Shown here piece after piece: positions 5,341 through 12,290 of a DNA stretch of 12,290 nt. Made by a program: the position numbers and the translations under genes. The stretch lies in NCBI GenBank assembly GCA_002404675.1, contig DHKE01000074.1:1-12290 (forward strand). Reading direction: 5' to 3'. Numbering within the stretch: position 1 is the first letter of the stretch; each line of letters starts with the position of its first letter. The notes under the pieces are model-generated. The model was not told the origin of the DNA. It ran no database searches and saw only the letters and a program-made list of their open reading frames with translations. Source of the stretch: Porphyromonadaceae bacterium UBA4702. GTDB lineage: Bacteria > Bacteroidota > Bacteroidia > Bacteroidales > Muribaculaceae.

Positions 5341-8300
5341 TCGCTTTCAGTTTTTTTGTCAGGGATGGTGTCTGCGGGCGCGGTGTCGGACTGCTGGGTC
5401 GAGTCGTTCTCAGCTTTTGGCTTGCGTTTGCCCCAGCGTATGCGGAAGAACCGCTTCAGGTCGCTCATCTTGCGCTTCATGACGAAGCCGACGCCCATTT
5501 CGGAGACTTCGCCCTCGAGTATGCTCTCGAAATCGTTGTGGCGGAACAGCTTGACGAGCATCGACATGTTGTTGGTCTGCCTGAGCATGTACTCGAAAGC
5601 CACGTCGCTCAGCAGGTTTTGCGAGAAATTCTCGTCGGCAGAGGCGTCGGTCGAGTAGTTGCCGCCCACGACAATCTTGAAACGGTTGTTGAACAGCGAC
5701 TTGGAGACCTGGTACGAGTAGCTCATCGTCTGATGGTTCTCGCCGTTGCGTGTCTGGTCATACTGGTTCACGCCGAAGCTCAGGTCCACGCCGCGTATGT
5801 TGTTCGCCGCCCAGGAGTTGATTTGCGAGGTGAGGAACGAGTATAGTGCCGACTGCGCCAGGTTATTGCTGTTGGTCTTGGTGTTCGGGCCGGTGTACTG
5901 TCCGTAGAGTATCATGTTCATGGCCTGTGTGGAGCGTTGCTCCGGGGTCATGGACTGCAGCTCGTTTTCGATGGTCATGTCGCCCTCTGCATCGAGGTCA
6001 AAGGCGACTTTAGGGCTTTCGAGCGTGTTGGTGACGGCGAGCGACACGTTGAAGTTGACGAGGCGCGAGTTGCCGTTGTCCGACACGTTGACCTTCATGT
6101 CGTCGTATGCGTTTATGAACAGTATCGGGTTGAGCATCGGTCCGTTCCACTGTATGAAAGAGCCTTCACGCAGGGTGAACATCTTTTCGCCTACCACGGG
6201 TAGGGTATATCGGGCGTACCCGTCGCCGAGCATCAGCTGTCCGGTCAGGCGTATGTCGCCCATGTAGTTCTGGAAATAGTTGATTGTACCCGAGGGCGAG
6301 ATCTGGACGCGGTTCGAGCCGGTGGGGGCGAGGTTGACGGTGACGCGCGTGCCTGGGGATACGGTCAGCCCGGCGCGTATGCGCATGTTCATAGACGATT
6401 CGGCTATTGAGTCTTGCTTGACGGCGGTGGTGTCGGCAAAGCTGACGAATTTCACCACGTCCGATTGCGTCTGCTGTGCCAGCGCGGCCTGGGAGTCTGC
6501 GAGCGTATAGTAAATGTCGCTGGTGTTGAGGACAGTCAGGTTGCCGTTCACGTCGAGGCGCGAGAGCGGTCCTTTGACCGTCGCGCCGAGGTTCATGAAC
6601 AGCTTGCCGTACAGGTCGGCACGTGAGCGGCGGTCGTTGTTGACCAGCTGGAAGTTGTTGGCTTGCGTGGAGAGGTTCACGCTGATGTCGGTGATGTTGG
6701 AGGCATCGACATATCCGTCCAGTGTCAGCGGGTTGTCGTTTTGGCCGTGTATGTCGAAGTCGCGGAAATAGACCACGTTGTCAGTCACCTCGATAGGCGA
6801 CGAGCCGAAGCGGAGGTCGGATTTCATCATCGCTATGTTGACGGCGGCATCCTGAAACGCGATGTGTCCGTTAAGGCGCGGCGAAGTGAGGTCATCGTTA
6901 AGTTCCATCTGTCCGTTCAGGAAGCCTTTCATCTGCGCCACGTCCTTGCCGAGGAACGGGTTAATGAGCGTCAGCGGCAGCTGCGTCAGGCTCAGGTCAA
7001 ACTTGTTGGGGTTGTCCGGCGATGGCTCTTTGCGGACTATGCCGTCGAGGGTCATGACGCTTTTCTCGTCGATGATGAGCGAGGTCTGGGCGCGGGTGTC
7101 GCCGTTCAGGTCGAGGTCGGCGTTGAAGCCGAGGGAGAAGTCGCCGGTCTTCTGGCGGTCATACTCAAAACCGGTCACGTCCATGCGCCCCTCGCCGGCA
7201 AACTGGTTGTCGCGGTATTTCAGCTTCACGTCTGCGTCGATGGTCGCCTTGAGCGGCGGCGCGGTGACGGCGAGGTTGAGGAAGTCTTGCACATGGATGT
7301 TCTTCATGTTGAGGTGCAGCGAATTGCGGCTGTCGTCATCGTCATGGGTGTGTATGAGTATGCTGCTCTCGAGGCTCTGCGCCGTCAGGTTGGCGTCCAC
7401 GCGCTTTTCCGCCTCGTAGTAGTCGATGTGGTTGTCGGCGTTGAATGTCCACGGCATATATGCTATTGTCGCCTTGAGCGGCGTGAAGTGCATAGTCATG
7501 ACCGAGTCCATCATTGCGGCGGTGAAACCGAGGCGGTAGCCCGTCGCGCCGCTGCTGTTGCGCTGGTTGAGCGACACCGACATACGGTTACCACCCACGT
7601 ATCCGTTTATGTTGACCGAGGCGAACTCGGGCATGTTCTTGGGTGTGTTGCCGATGTGCGTGCGGTAGTCGAGCAGCGAGCCGCGCTGGCTGAGGCGCAG
7701 CGTCACGGTGTCGAGCTTCATGGACTCTGTGGCGATGTTGCGCACTCCGATGTCGCCTCGCAGCAGCGAGTCGGCGTTGCACAAGTCCATGTATGCGGTG
7801 TCAACGGAGATGCCCTGCGGATGCAGCAGCCGCCCGAGTATTCCGCGAGGCCCGGCGTTCAGGTGCAGGTTGAAGTCGGGCATATCTTTCTGAAGGACAG
7901 CCATGTCGATGTTTTTGACCGCTATCTGCTTCTGCACAGCGTCAGCCACGGCGGCAAGCTTGTCTGTGAGCGTCTTCAGCCCAGTCGGGCTTGAGAAGTC
8001 CATTGAAACGCCGTCGGTGTCGAGGCGGCAGTCCACGAAATCCTCTGTAGCGGCGAGTGTGGCAGACACGCCCGCCGGCAGGTGTATGTACTGGTCGGGC
8101 ATGTTCCAGTCTATGTTGTCCGCCCGCAGCGTCAGGTCATACAGCCAGCGTTCCGGGTTGGCAGTGCCTTGCAGGTAGATGTCGCCGTTGCCGTTTGACA
8201 TCGTCTCGCTCAGCCCGAGAGCCTGGAGGTCGAGGTGGGCGATATTTGCGTGTATGTCGGCGGTGTAAGTGCCGCTGCTGTCTACGCTGCCCGAGCCGTT

Positions 8301-10238
8301 GACGAACAGCCGTGCGTCCGGGTCGCTGCTGTTCAGGTCGATGTCGAACATGCCGCCATGGAGGGCAACCGTGCCGCCGATGCCGCTGTAGGAATGGCTA
8401 CCGTAGTCTGCCCGCGTCACGTTGAGGGCGATGTCTGTCGCCGCCGAGGGGCGCGAAGGGTTGAAGCCGTTGCCGGTCGCGGAGAGTGTCGCCGTGACAG
8501 TCCCCACGCCGAGCGAGGGCATGATGTCGCCCACGTTCAGCTCGCGTATGTCCACATTGGCGGTGTACCGCTCTGCCGACAGGCTCACGCGCCCGCCGGC
8601 CGTCACGTCGCCCGCGCTTGACCTCATGTCGAAGTCGGCGGCGTATGTGTTGCCGTCTATCTGCGCCGAGCCGCTCACGTCAAACGCCGGTATGCGCACG
8701 TCCTTGACCCCGGCGAGCCTCTGCGCCACGGCAGGGGAGACCAGCGAGGCGCGGAAATTGACGTTGCCGCGCATCCTGTCGGGCTTCAGCGGGTTGACCA
8801 CATTGCCGTGCGCCCATAGCGACAATATCCCCGGCAGCTGCGCGTCAAGCCTCCCGACGCGCAGCGAGGACAGTGTGCCGGAAGCGTCGAGAGTCAGCAG
8901 CAGGTTGCGTGCCGGCGAGAGCATGTTTGTGTATGTGCCCAGCGAGGGCATGAACATGCGCAGGTCGGCAAAGCCGATGTTTCCTTTCGCCTCGACGCTC
9001 ATGGCGGCATCGGGCTTCATCTCCATGAGGGCGAAGGGGATGCTCGCCGTGGCAAGCAGCGTGGTGTTCGGGGTGCGCAGCTGTAGGTTCTGCATGCTCA
9101 TGCCCACTGAGTCGATCATGAACACGCCGCTGCCGCCGAGCAGCTGGAGGCCGCAACGCTCACGCGCCATAAGCCGCGAGATGGGGACTCGCAGCGTCGA
9201 GGACTGGTTGTAGAAGTCGTGCAGCGATACGCATACATCGCTCAGCGAGAGATAGTTGGCGTCAAATCCTGGCATAGGCTTCGCCCCGGCGATGCCGTAC
9301 AGCACCTCGAAGCCGTCGAGCGAGATGCTGTCCGCCTGTATTGTCATAGGCGGCGACGGCGGCGAAACGGTGTCCATGGGTGCAGGGTGTGTGCGTATGT
9401 ATTCAGCCGTAGGCGTGAGGTATGTGAACGCACCCTTGTCCGCGCCGAGGTATTTCGCTTTTATGTCGTTGGTTCCCAGGTCTATTGACGCATCAGTGAG
9501 CGTCAGCGTCTGCGAGCGGAAACTCAGCGTGTCTATCGTCGGCAGCATCGACATGGCGAATGACACGTTCTCGAGCCGCAAGTCGCCGGCCTTGATTTTG
9601 AACGGCGTTGACGCGGCAGTGCTGTCGGGAGGGGTGATTTTCTTCTTCCACACGTCCATGTACAGCCGCACGTCGGCATCTCGCAGCCGCGCACGGTTCA
9701 GGTCGAGCGACATGGTCTTGAGGTCAAACGAGCTGCGTCCGTCCACATCGAGCAGCCCCGCGTCAACGGTCATGATGAGCGACGAGTCAGCGGCGACCAT
9801 GCGGTAATACCCCTCCTTGAGGCGCAGCCCCTTGAGGCGTATGTCCTTGTCGAGCAGCGGGCGCAGCCGCACATCGGCTATTACCGTCTTGGCACGCACC
9901 ATCGTGTCGCCGCCGGCATCTATCACAAGCACGTCGTCGAGAGCCACATCCAGCGGAAACGACAGCCCGAAACGCCCTATGGAAATCTGCATCCCCGTAG
10001 CGTCGGAGGCTATGCGGCACGCAGCGTCCTTCAGCACCGACTGTATCGGCGGCAGGTATATCAGCACCGGCAGCAAGAGGATGAAAATGACGATGCCCAG
10101 CAGTATTTTGAGCGGTATGCGCAGCCACGGCGGGCGTATCAGGTGACGCTTGCCGCCCCTCTTGGCACGGCGAGACTCGGTTGCCGCCTCGACAGCAACC
10201 GTCTGCTCGTCAGTATGTCGTTCCTGCGTATCGTTCAC
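5337..10238 (-). CDS. tamB: TamB: translocation and assembly module protein, DUF490 domain
   Basis: Inner-membrane-anchored partner of TamL, expected to span the periplasm as a long beta-rich, groove-like protein of the AsmA/VPS13-like group. It has been linked to outer membrane protein assembly and phospholipid transport. I start it at GTG 10238, because GTGA overlaps the stop of the preceding gene. An in-frame ATG at 10373 would add 45 unlikely residues that read through the other gene. This gives 1,633 residues: a polar, basic N-terminus, one membrane span (about 41-62), a long run of repeated beta-strand segments, and the C-terminal TamB domain (roughly the last 450 residues, including the YARYTLPVVGEKMFTLREGSFIQW region near 1350). 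A charged, disordered tail ends in KKTESE. It is longer than E. coli TamB (about 1,260), as usual for Bacteroidetes. No frameshift seen. Confidence 0.9.
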   Translation of the reverse strand: MNDTQERHTDEQTVAVEAATESRRAKRGGKRHLIRPPWLRIPLKILLGIVIFILLLPVLIYLPPIQSVLKDAACRIASDATGMQISIGRFGLSFPLDVALDDVLVIDAGGDTMVRAKTVIADVRLRPLLDKDIRLKGLRLKEGYYRMVAADSSLIMTVDAGLLDVDGRSSFDLKTMSLDLNRARLRDADVRLYMDVWKKKITPPDSTAASTPFKIKAGDLRLENVSFAMSMLPTIDTLSFRSQTLTLTDASIDLGTNDIKAKYLGADKGAFTYLTPTAEYIRTHPAPMDTVSPPSPPMTIQADSISLDGFEVLYGIAGAKPMPGFDANYLSLSDVCVSLHDFYNQSSTLRVPISRLMARERCGLQLLGGSGVFMIDSVGMSMQNLQLRTPNTTLLATASIPFALMEMKPDAAMSVEAKGNIGFADLRMFMPSLGTYTNMLSPARNLLLTLDASGTLSSLRVGRLDAQLPGILSLWAHGNVVNPLKPDRMRGNVNFRASLVSPAVAQRLAGVKDVRIPAFDVSGSAQIDGNTYAADFDMRSSAGDVTAGGRVSLSAERYTANVDIRELNVGDIMPSLGVGTVTATLSATGNGFNPSRPSAATDIALNVTRADYGSHSYSGIGGTVALHGGMFDIDLNSSDPDARLFVNGSGSVDSSGTYTADIHANIAHLDLQALGLSETMSNGNGDIYLQGTANPERWLYDLTLRADNIDWNMPDQYIHLPAGVSATLAATEDFVDCRLDTDGVSMDFSSPTGLKTLTDKLAAVADAVQKQIAVKNIDMAVLQKDMPDFNLHLNAGPRGILGRLLHPQGISVDTAYMDLCNADSLLRGDIGVRNIATESMKLDTVTLRLSQRGSLLDYRTHIGNTPKNMPEFASVNINGYVGGNRMSVSLNQRNSSGATGYRLGFTAAMMDSVMTMHFTPLKATIAYMPWTFNADNHIDYYEAEKRVDANLTAQSLESSILIHTHDDDDSRNSLHLNMKNIHVQDFLNLAVTAPPLKATIDADVKLKYRDNQFAGEGRMDVTGFEYDRQKTGDFSLGFNADLDLNGDTRAQTSLIIDEKSVMTLDGIVRKEPSPDNPNKFDLSLTQLPLTLINPFLGKDVAQMKGFLNGQMELNDDLTSPRLNGHIAFQDAAVNIAMMKSDLRFGSSPIEVTDNVVYFRDFDIHGQNDNPLTLDGYVDASNITDISVNLSTQANNFQLVNNDRRSRADLYGKLFMNLGATVKGPLSRLDVNGNLTVLNTSDIYYTLADSQAALAQQTQSDVVKFVSFADTTAVKQDSIAESSMNMRIRAGLTVSPGTRVTVNLAPTGSNRVQISPSGTINYFQNYMGDIRLTGQLMLGDGYARYTLPVVGEKMFTLREGSFIQWNGPMLNPILFINAYDDMKVNVSDNGNSRLVNFNVSLAVTNTLESPKVAFDLDAEGDMTIENELQSMTPEQRSTQAMNMILYGQYTGPNTKTNSNNLAQSALYSFLTSQINSWAANNIRGVDLSFGVNQYDQTRNGENHQTMSYSYQVSKSLFNNRFKIVVGGNYSTDASADENFSQNLLSDVAFEYMLRQTNNMSMLVKLFRHNDFESILEGEVSEMGVGFVMKRKMSDLKRFFRIRWGKRKPKAENDSTQQSDTAPADTIPDKKTESE

Positions 10239-10663
10239 TTGCGGAGGATCAAATTGTTGTAATTGTAATTCAGTCGCGAGGCAAACGCCCGCACCAGCAC
10301 CGCAGCCACAGCCGCGCCGGCAATGTCGGCGGCGAAATCCAGCCAACCACAGCTGCGCCCCAGGTGCATGCACTGCTGCAACACCTCGGTCAGCCCTCCA
10401 AGGGCGACGCTTGCGCCGGCAGCCACGGCGAGATGCACCCGCCGCGACTTCAGCACGCGACGGCGGCGGTCAACGATGACTGCCAGCGTCAGCGACATGA
10501 ACATCACGGCATGGACGGCCTTGTCCTGATGCGGAAACAGCCGCAGCTCGCTGTCGCCTAACGGCTTGGGGGCGAGCGTCAGCCACAGTATGGCAGCGGC
10601 AATGACCGCTGTTAACGTATATGGGGGCATGCCCCTCCACAACCTGCTGATGCTCCTGTTCAC
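10235..10663 (-). CDS. VanZ-like membrane protein
   Basis: A 142-residue integral membrane protein of the VanZ-like family, whose biochemical role is not settled; VanZ itself gives low-level teicoplanin resistance. Visible are about four membrane spans (15-31, 51-65, 77-92, 110-126) and the family motifs: LAPKPL after the first span, DKAVHAVMF (47-55), GGLTEVLQQ (89-97) and CGWLDFAADIAGA (105-117). The start is uncertain: GTG 10663 (142 residues, about 14 bases after the predicted transcription start) or ATG 10630 (131 residues, with GGAGG just upstream, unusual in this genome). I keep the longer form because related proteins have a basic segment before the first span. It opens the operon and overlaps tamB by 4 bases (GTGA). 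Confidence 0.82.
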   Translation of the reverse strand: MNRSISRLWRGMPPYTLTAVIAAAILWLTLAPKPLGDSELRLFPHQDKAVHAVMFMSLTLAVIVDRRRRVLKSRRVHLAVAAGASVALGGLTEVLQQCMHLGRSCGWLDFAADIAGAAVAAVLVRAFASRLNYNYNNLILRK

Positions 10664-10684
10664 TGCGTAATTGGCTTAGGTATG

Positions 10685-10715
10685 CAAATTTAGGCATTTT
10701 TGCCGTCATCTGCAA
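10685..10715 (-). promoter_or_regulatory. Promoter of the vanZ-tamB-tamL operon
   Basis: On the minus strand, TTG (10715-10713), 20 bases, then TAAATTTG (10692-10685) match the Bacteroidetes promoter. The start would be near 10677. The end of the spacer is GGCAAAAATGCC, an inverted GGCA/TGCC pair, directly before the -7 element. The same string sits at the same place in the rplS promoter. Confidence 0.65.
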
Positions 10716-10831
10716 CACACTGCACCAATTCAACGCATTTCCCGCGCCCCCGGTTGACCTACTGCGCGGCGTTTGAGATATTCCAGCATTGTTGTATTGG
10801 CTGCTCAATAAGGATGTGGTCAAATTGCATT

Positions 10832-10882
10832 CGCTTGCATTATGCAAGCGACACCTGCACGGCGGTTGCCGTACAGGTGTCG
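10832..10882 (-). terminator. Strong hairpin pair downstream of rpsO
   Basis: Past the rpsO stop codon, 10882-10868 pairs with 10863-10849 on the minus strand as a 15-bp stem with one G-U pair and a 4-base loop. It is followed by a second palindrome, 10832-10850 (CGCTTGCAT, T, ATGCAAGCG on plus). The two share CG at 10849-10850, so they cannot both form fully. No T-tract follows on the minus strand, so this is either a stem-driven terminator or a transcript-end stabiliser. The remainder of the gap to the vanZ promoter shows nothing I recognise. Confidence 0.5.
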
Positions 10883-10919
10883 AGGTGTCTTTACGCCGCC
10901 GTGACGGCTGTCCGTTCCC

Positions 10920-11201
10920 TTACTTGCGGATACCCAGCTCGGGTACTGCGATGATAGCGCGGTAACGGTTGATGTCCTTGCGGATCAGGTAGTCGAGCAG
11001 TGAACGACGTTGGCCTACCATAGCCTTCAGCGAGCGAGCTGTGGCGTAGTCCTTGTGGTTCTCCTTCAGGTGCTCGGTGAGGTGCTTGATGCGGAATGAG
11101 AACAGCGCGATCTGTGCCTCGGGGCTGCCTGTGTCTGTTTTCTTGTGGAAATATCCGTACTTCTCGAAGATTTCCTCTTTCTGTTCTTTTGAAAGATGCA
11201 T
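10920..11201 (-). CDS. rpsO: 30S ribosomal protein S15
   Basis: Primary 16S rRNA-binding protein of the small-subunit platform, needed for assembly of S6, S18 and S11 around the central domain. The 93 residues (family usually 88-90) contain the diagnostic runs DTGSPEAQIALF (about 22-33), the rRNA-contacting HLTEHLKENHKD segment (about 40-51), and QRRSLLDYLIRKDINRY (about 64-80). The C-terminus is slightly extended (VPELGIRK), as often in Bacteroidetes. The ATG at 11201 is preceded by an AT-rich leader and fits the family start MHLSKEQK. It is transcribed alone, divergent from rplS, with its own promoter and hairpins downstream. Confidence 0.97.
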   Translation of the reverse strand: MHLSKEQKEEIFEKYGYFHKKTDTGSPEAQIALFSFRIKHLTEHLKENHKDYATARSLKAMVGQRRSLLDYLIRKDINRYRAIIAVPELGIRK

Positions 11202-11271
11202 AGTTGAGAGTTTATTTGAGTGTTGTTTATATGTGTACCTTTATTCAAAAGGGGGCAGGGCAGTCCTCTCA

Positions 11272-11294
11272 TTGACGGCCGTCCCTTTCGTCAA
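11272..11294 (-). promoter_or_regulatory. Hairpin in the rpsO leader
   Basis: The predicted rpsO transcript has a leader of about 95 bases. Near its start, TTGACG (minus, 11294-11289) pairs with CGTCAA (11277-11272) around an 11-base loop. S15 represses its own messenger in several phyla through unrelated leader structures, so this is a candidate operator. The stem is only 6 bp and the role is inference. Confidence 0.3.
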
Positions 11295-11303
11295 AAAGCG
11301 GTG

Positions 11304-11335
11304 CAAAGTTACACAATAATCCGCACACACGCAAA
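11304..11335 (-). promoter_or_regulatory. rpsO promoter
   Basis: On the minus strand, TTTG (11335-11332) is followed by TAACTTTG (11311-11304). Counting from the TTG (11334-11332), the spacer is 20 bases. Both elements match the Bacteroidetes consensus, and the predicted start is near 11297. Confidence 0.7.
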
Positions 11336-11404
11336 TCCTTCGCGCAAACGCATGATTTTTCAGCCGCTTGTGCCTGCCTTCGCGGAAAATCGGGCATGAA
11401 ATCA

Positions 11405-11443
11405 TTGGCGGTGTCGGCAAAAATGCCTAACTTTGCGCCGACA
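11405..11443 (+). promoter_or_regulatory. rplS promoter with flanking inverted repeat
   Basis: TTG (11405-11407), 20 bases, then TAACTTTG (11428-11435) match the Bacteroidetes promoter; the start would be near 11442, giving a leader of about 68 bases. A 7-base inverted repeat (TGTCGGC 11412-11418, GCCGACA 11437-11443) brackets the -7 element and could be an operator. GGCAAAAATGCC just before the -7 element repeats the vanZ promoter. The 308 bases between rpsO and rplS hold these two divergent promoters and leaders only. Confidence 0.7.
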
Positions 11444-11509
11444 ATTTGTAACCGCTGGTATCGCCGACCGATATTAAGTTGCAAATCAACCTTTTAACGA
11501 TATATTAAA

Positions 11510-11875
11510 ATGGATTTGATCAAAGTAGTGGAAGAGGCTTTTGCCACTCCCAAAAAGGAAATCCCCGCCTTCGGCCCCGGCGACACCATCACTGTCGCTT
11601 ACCGCATCAAGGAGGGTAACAAGGAACGTATCCAGCAGTTCCGCGGAGTAGTCATCCGCATCAACGGACACCTCGAGAAGAAACGCTTCACTGTCCGCAA
11701 GATCTCTGACGGCATCGGCGTTGAACGTATCTTCCCCATGGAGTCTCCGTTCATCGAGTCTATCGTCGTGAACAAGTACGGCAAGGTGCGCCGCGCCAAA
11801 CTGTACTACCTGCGCGGACTCACCGGCAAGAAAGCTCGCATCAAGGAGCGTCGCGTCGTGAAGAAAGAGGACTGA
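11510..11875 (+). CDS. rplS: 50S ribosomal protein L19
   Basis: Large-subunit protein at the 30S-50S interface near bridge B8. The 121 residues match the family's usual 115-120. Conserved segments are visible: [22 protein letters not shown] (about 21-42), QFRGVVI (about 43-49), [17 protein letters not shown] (about 60-76), then [30 protein letters not shown] to near the end, with a basic and acidic tail. The ATG at 11510 follows an A/T-rich leader without a Shine-Dalgarno site, as usual in Bacteroidetes. It has its own promoter upstream and a terminator downstream, so it is apparently a single-gene unit, divergent from rpsO and not in the rpsP-rimM-trmD context common in other bacteria. Confidence 0.97.
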   Translation: MDLIKVVEEAFATPKKEIPAFGPGDTITVAYRIKEGNKERIQQFRGVVIRINGHLEKKRFTVRKISDGIGVERIFPMESPFIESIVVNKYGKVRRAKLYYLRGLTGKKARIKERRVVKKED

Positions 11876-11905
11876 TCTCCTCCTGCCAACGCAAAACGTG
11901 CGCAG

Positions 11906-11951
11906 ACCGCCGGAAACGCATAATTCAGCGTGTGTCCGGCGGTTTGTATTT
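11906..11951 (+). terminator. Rho-independent terminator of rplS
   Basis: ACCGCCGGA (11906-11914) pairs perfectly with TCCGGCGGT (11935-11943). ACGC and GCGT can add an inner stem, and a T-rich tail (TTTGTATTT) follows. It starts about 30 bases after the rplS stop. Between here and 12087 I see only short palindromes (12018-12027, 12051-12060) and no clear promoter for the next gene. Confidence 0.75.
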
Positions 11952-12087
11952 GCGAAAAAGACAACCCAAACGCAGCCCCAGTCCCAAAAGCGTCGCGGCT
12001 GCACGACCGCAAACGCCCGCTCGAGCGTTATTCTGACAGACACCACAAACAAACATGTTTTACAGGTAAAATAATCTTGAAGCAATT

Positions 12088-12290
12088 ATGGAAACAAACG
12101 GTTCAGCAAAACATCCGCAGAAGGCTATGCTCATAATCCTCGACGGCTTCGGCCTGGGCGACCACAAGAAGGATGACGCAATCTTCTGCACGCCGACACC
12201 CAACATCGACGCCCTCAACGCCAAGTACCCGCACTCGCAGCTCCTCGCCTGCGGCGAGGACGTGGGCCTGCCCGCCGGACAGATGGGCAA
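12088..12290 (+). CDS. gpmI: 2,3-bisphosphoglycerate-independent phosphoglycerate mutase, 5' part
   Basis: Glycolytic and gluconeogenic enzyme interconverting 3- and 2-phosphoglycerate in the cytoplasm, using two metal ions and a serine nucleophile. Only the first 67 codons are present; the right edge of the window cuts the gene, and the whole protein is normally a little over 500 residues. Visible are MLIILDGFG (14-22), whose Asp19 is a metal ligand in the family, then a conserved DAI, TPNIDAL, and GLPAGQMG at the edge. The catalytic Ser of the GQMGNS motif would fall just outside. The ATG at 12088 gives a short polar lead-in ([12 protein letters not shown]) before the first strand. A TAATCTTG at 12072-12079 resembles a -7 element but is very close to the start and lacks a -33 partner. 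Confidence 0.93.
   Translation, partial: METNGSAKHPQKAMLIILDGFGLGDHKKDDAIFCTPTPNIDALNAKYPHSQLLACGEDVGLPAGQMG

Noticed and set aside
6663..7994. Plus-strand open frame of 443 codons
   Set aside because: Antisense to tamB, low-complexity Val/His/Arg/Glu composition, no signal or motif; tamB itself is clearly coding.
12072..12079. TAATCTTG as a gpmI promoter
   Set aside because: One mismatch to TAnnTTTG, no TTG at -33 distance, and only 8 bases before the start codon.
11486..12085. Minus-strand frame of 199 codons
   Set aside because: Antisense to rplS and its terminator, no recognisable domain.
1..12290. tRNA, rRNA, CRISPR array, insertion sequence or defence system
   Set aside because: No cloverleaf-like segment, rRNA stretch, regularly spaced repeat array, transposase or known defence domain was seen on either strand.

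Overview
The window looks like a chromosomal segment of a fairly GC-rich member of the Bacteroidales. This rests on Bacteroidetes-type promoters (TTG or TTTG, 20 bases, then TAnnTTTG) in front of several transcription units, the absence of clear Shine-Dalgarno sites at most starts, a TamA-like protein carrying a lipoprotein signal (TamL type), and a TamB of more than 1,600 residues. GC-rich Bacteroidales such as Muribaculaceae would fit, but I cannot fix the family from the sequence alone.

Left part (1-2343, minus strand): an AT-richer accessory operon of five small exported or membrane proteins. In transcription order it holds a secreted 126-residue protein (A), a secreted 180-residue protein (B), a second secreted 126-residue protein that is a paralogue of the first (C), a 59-residue single-span membrane protein whose start overlaps the previous stop as ATGA (D), and a lipocalin-like lipoprotein (E). 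A terminator-like hairpin with a T-tract follows at 46-16. No function is known to me for A-D.

Intergenic island (2344-3006): no convincing protein gene, but dense structure. It contains a plus-strand TAnnTTTG promoter followed by a long, interrupted self-complementary stretch (2481-2674) and a terminator-like hairpin. I read this as a structured small RNA resembling 6S RNA in architecture. Next come a minus-strand promoter with mutually exclusive hairpins, an imperfect direct repeat, and a perfect 26-base inverted repeat of REP/BIME type ending 14 bases past the tamL stop codon.

Centre (3007-10663, minus strand): a tightly packed operon vanZ-like, tamB, tamL. Both junctions are 4-base overlaps (GTGA and ATGA), which fixes the tamB start at a GTG. 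TamB (inner-membrane anchored) and TamL (outer-membrane Omp85 barrel) would form a Bacteroidetes translocation and assembly module spanning the envelope.

Right part (10664-12290): rpsO (S15, minus) and rplS (L19, plus) diverge from a 308-base region holding a promoter for each. A terminator follows rplS, and then comes the 5' part of gpmI (phosphoglycerate mutase), cut by the window edge. The vanZ and rplS promoters share a nearly identical 24-base module.
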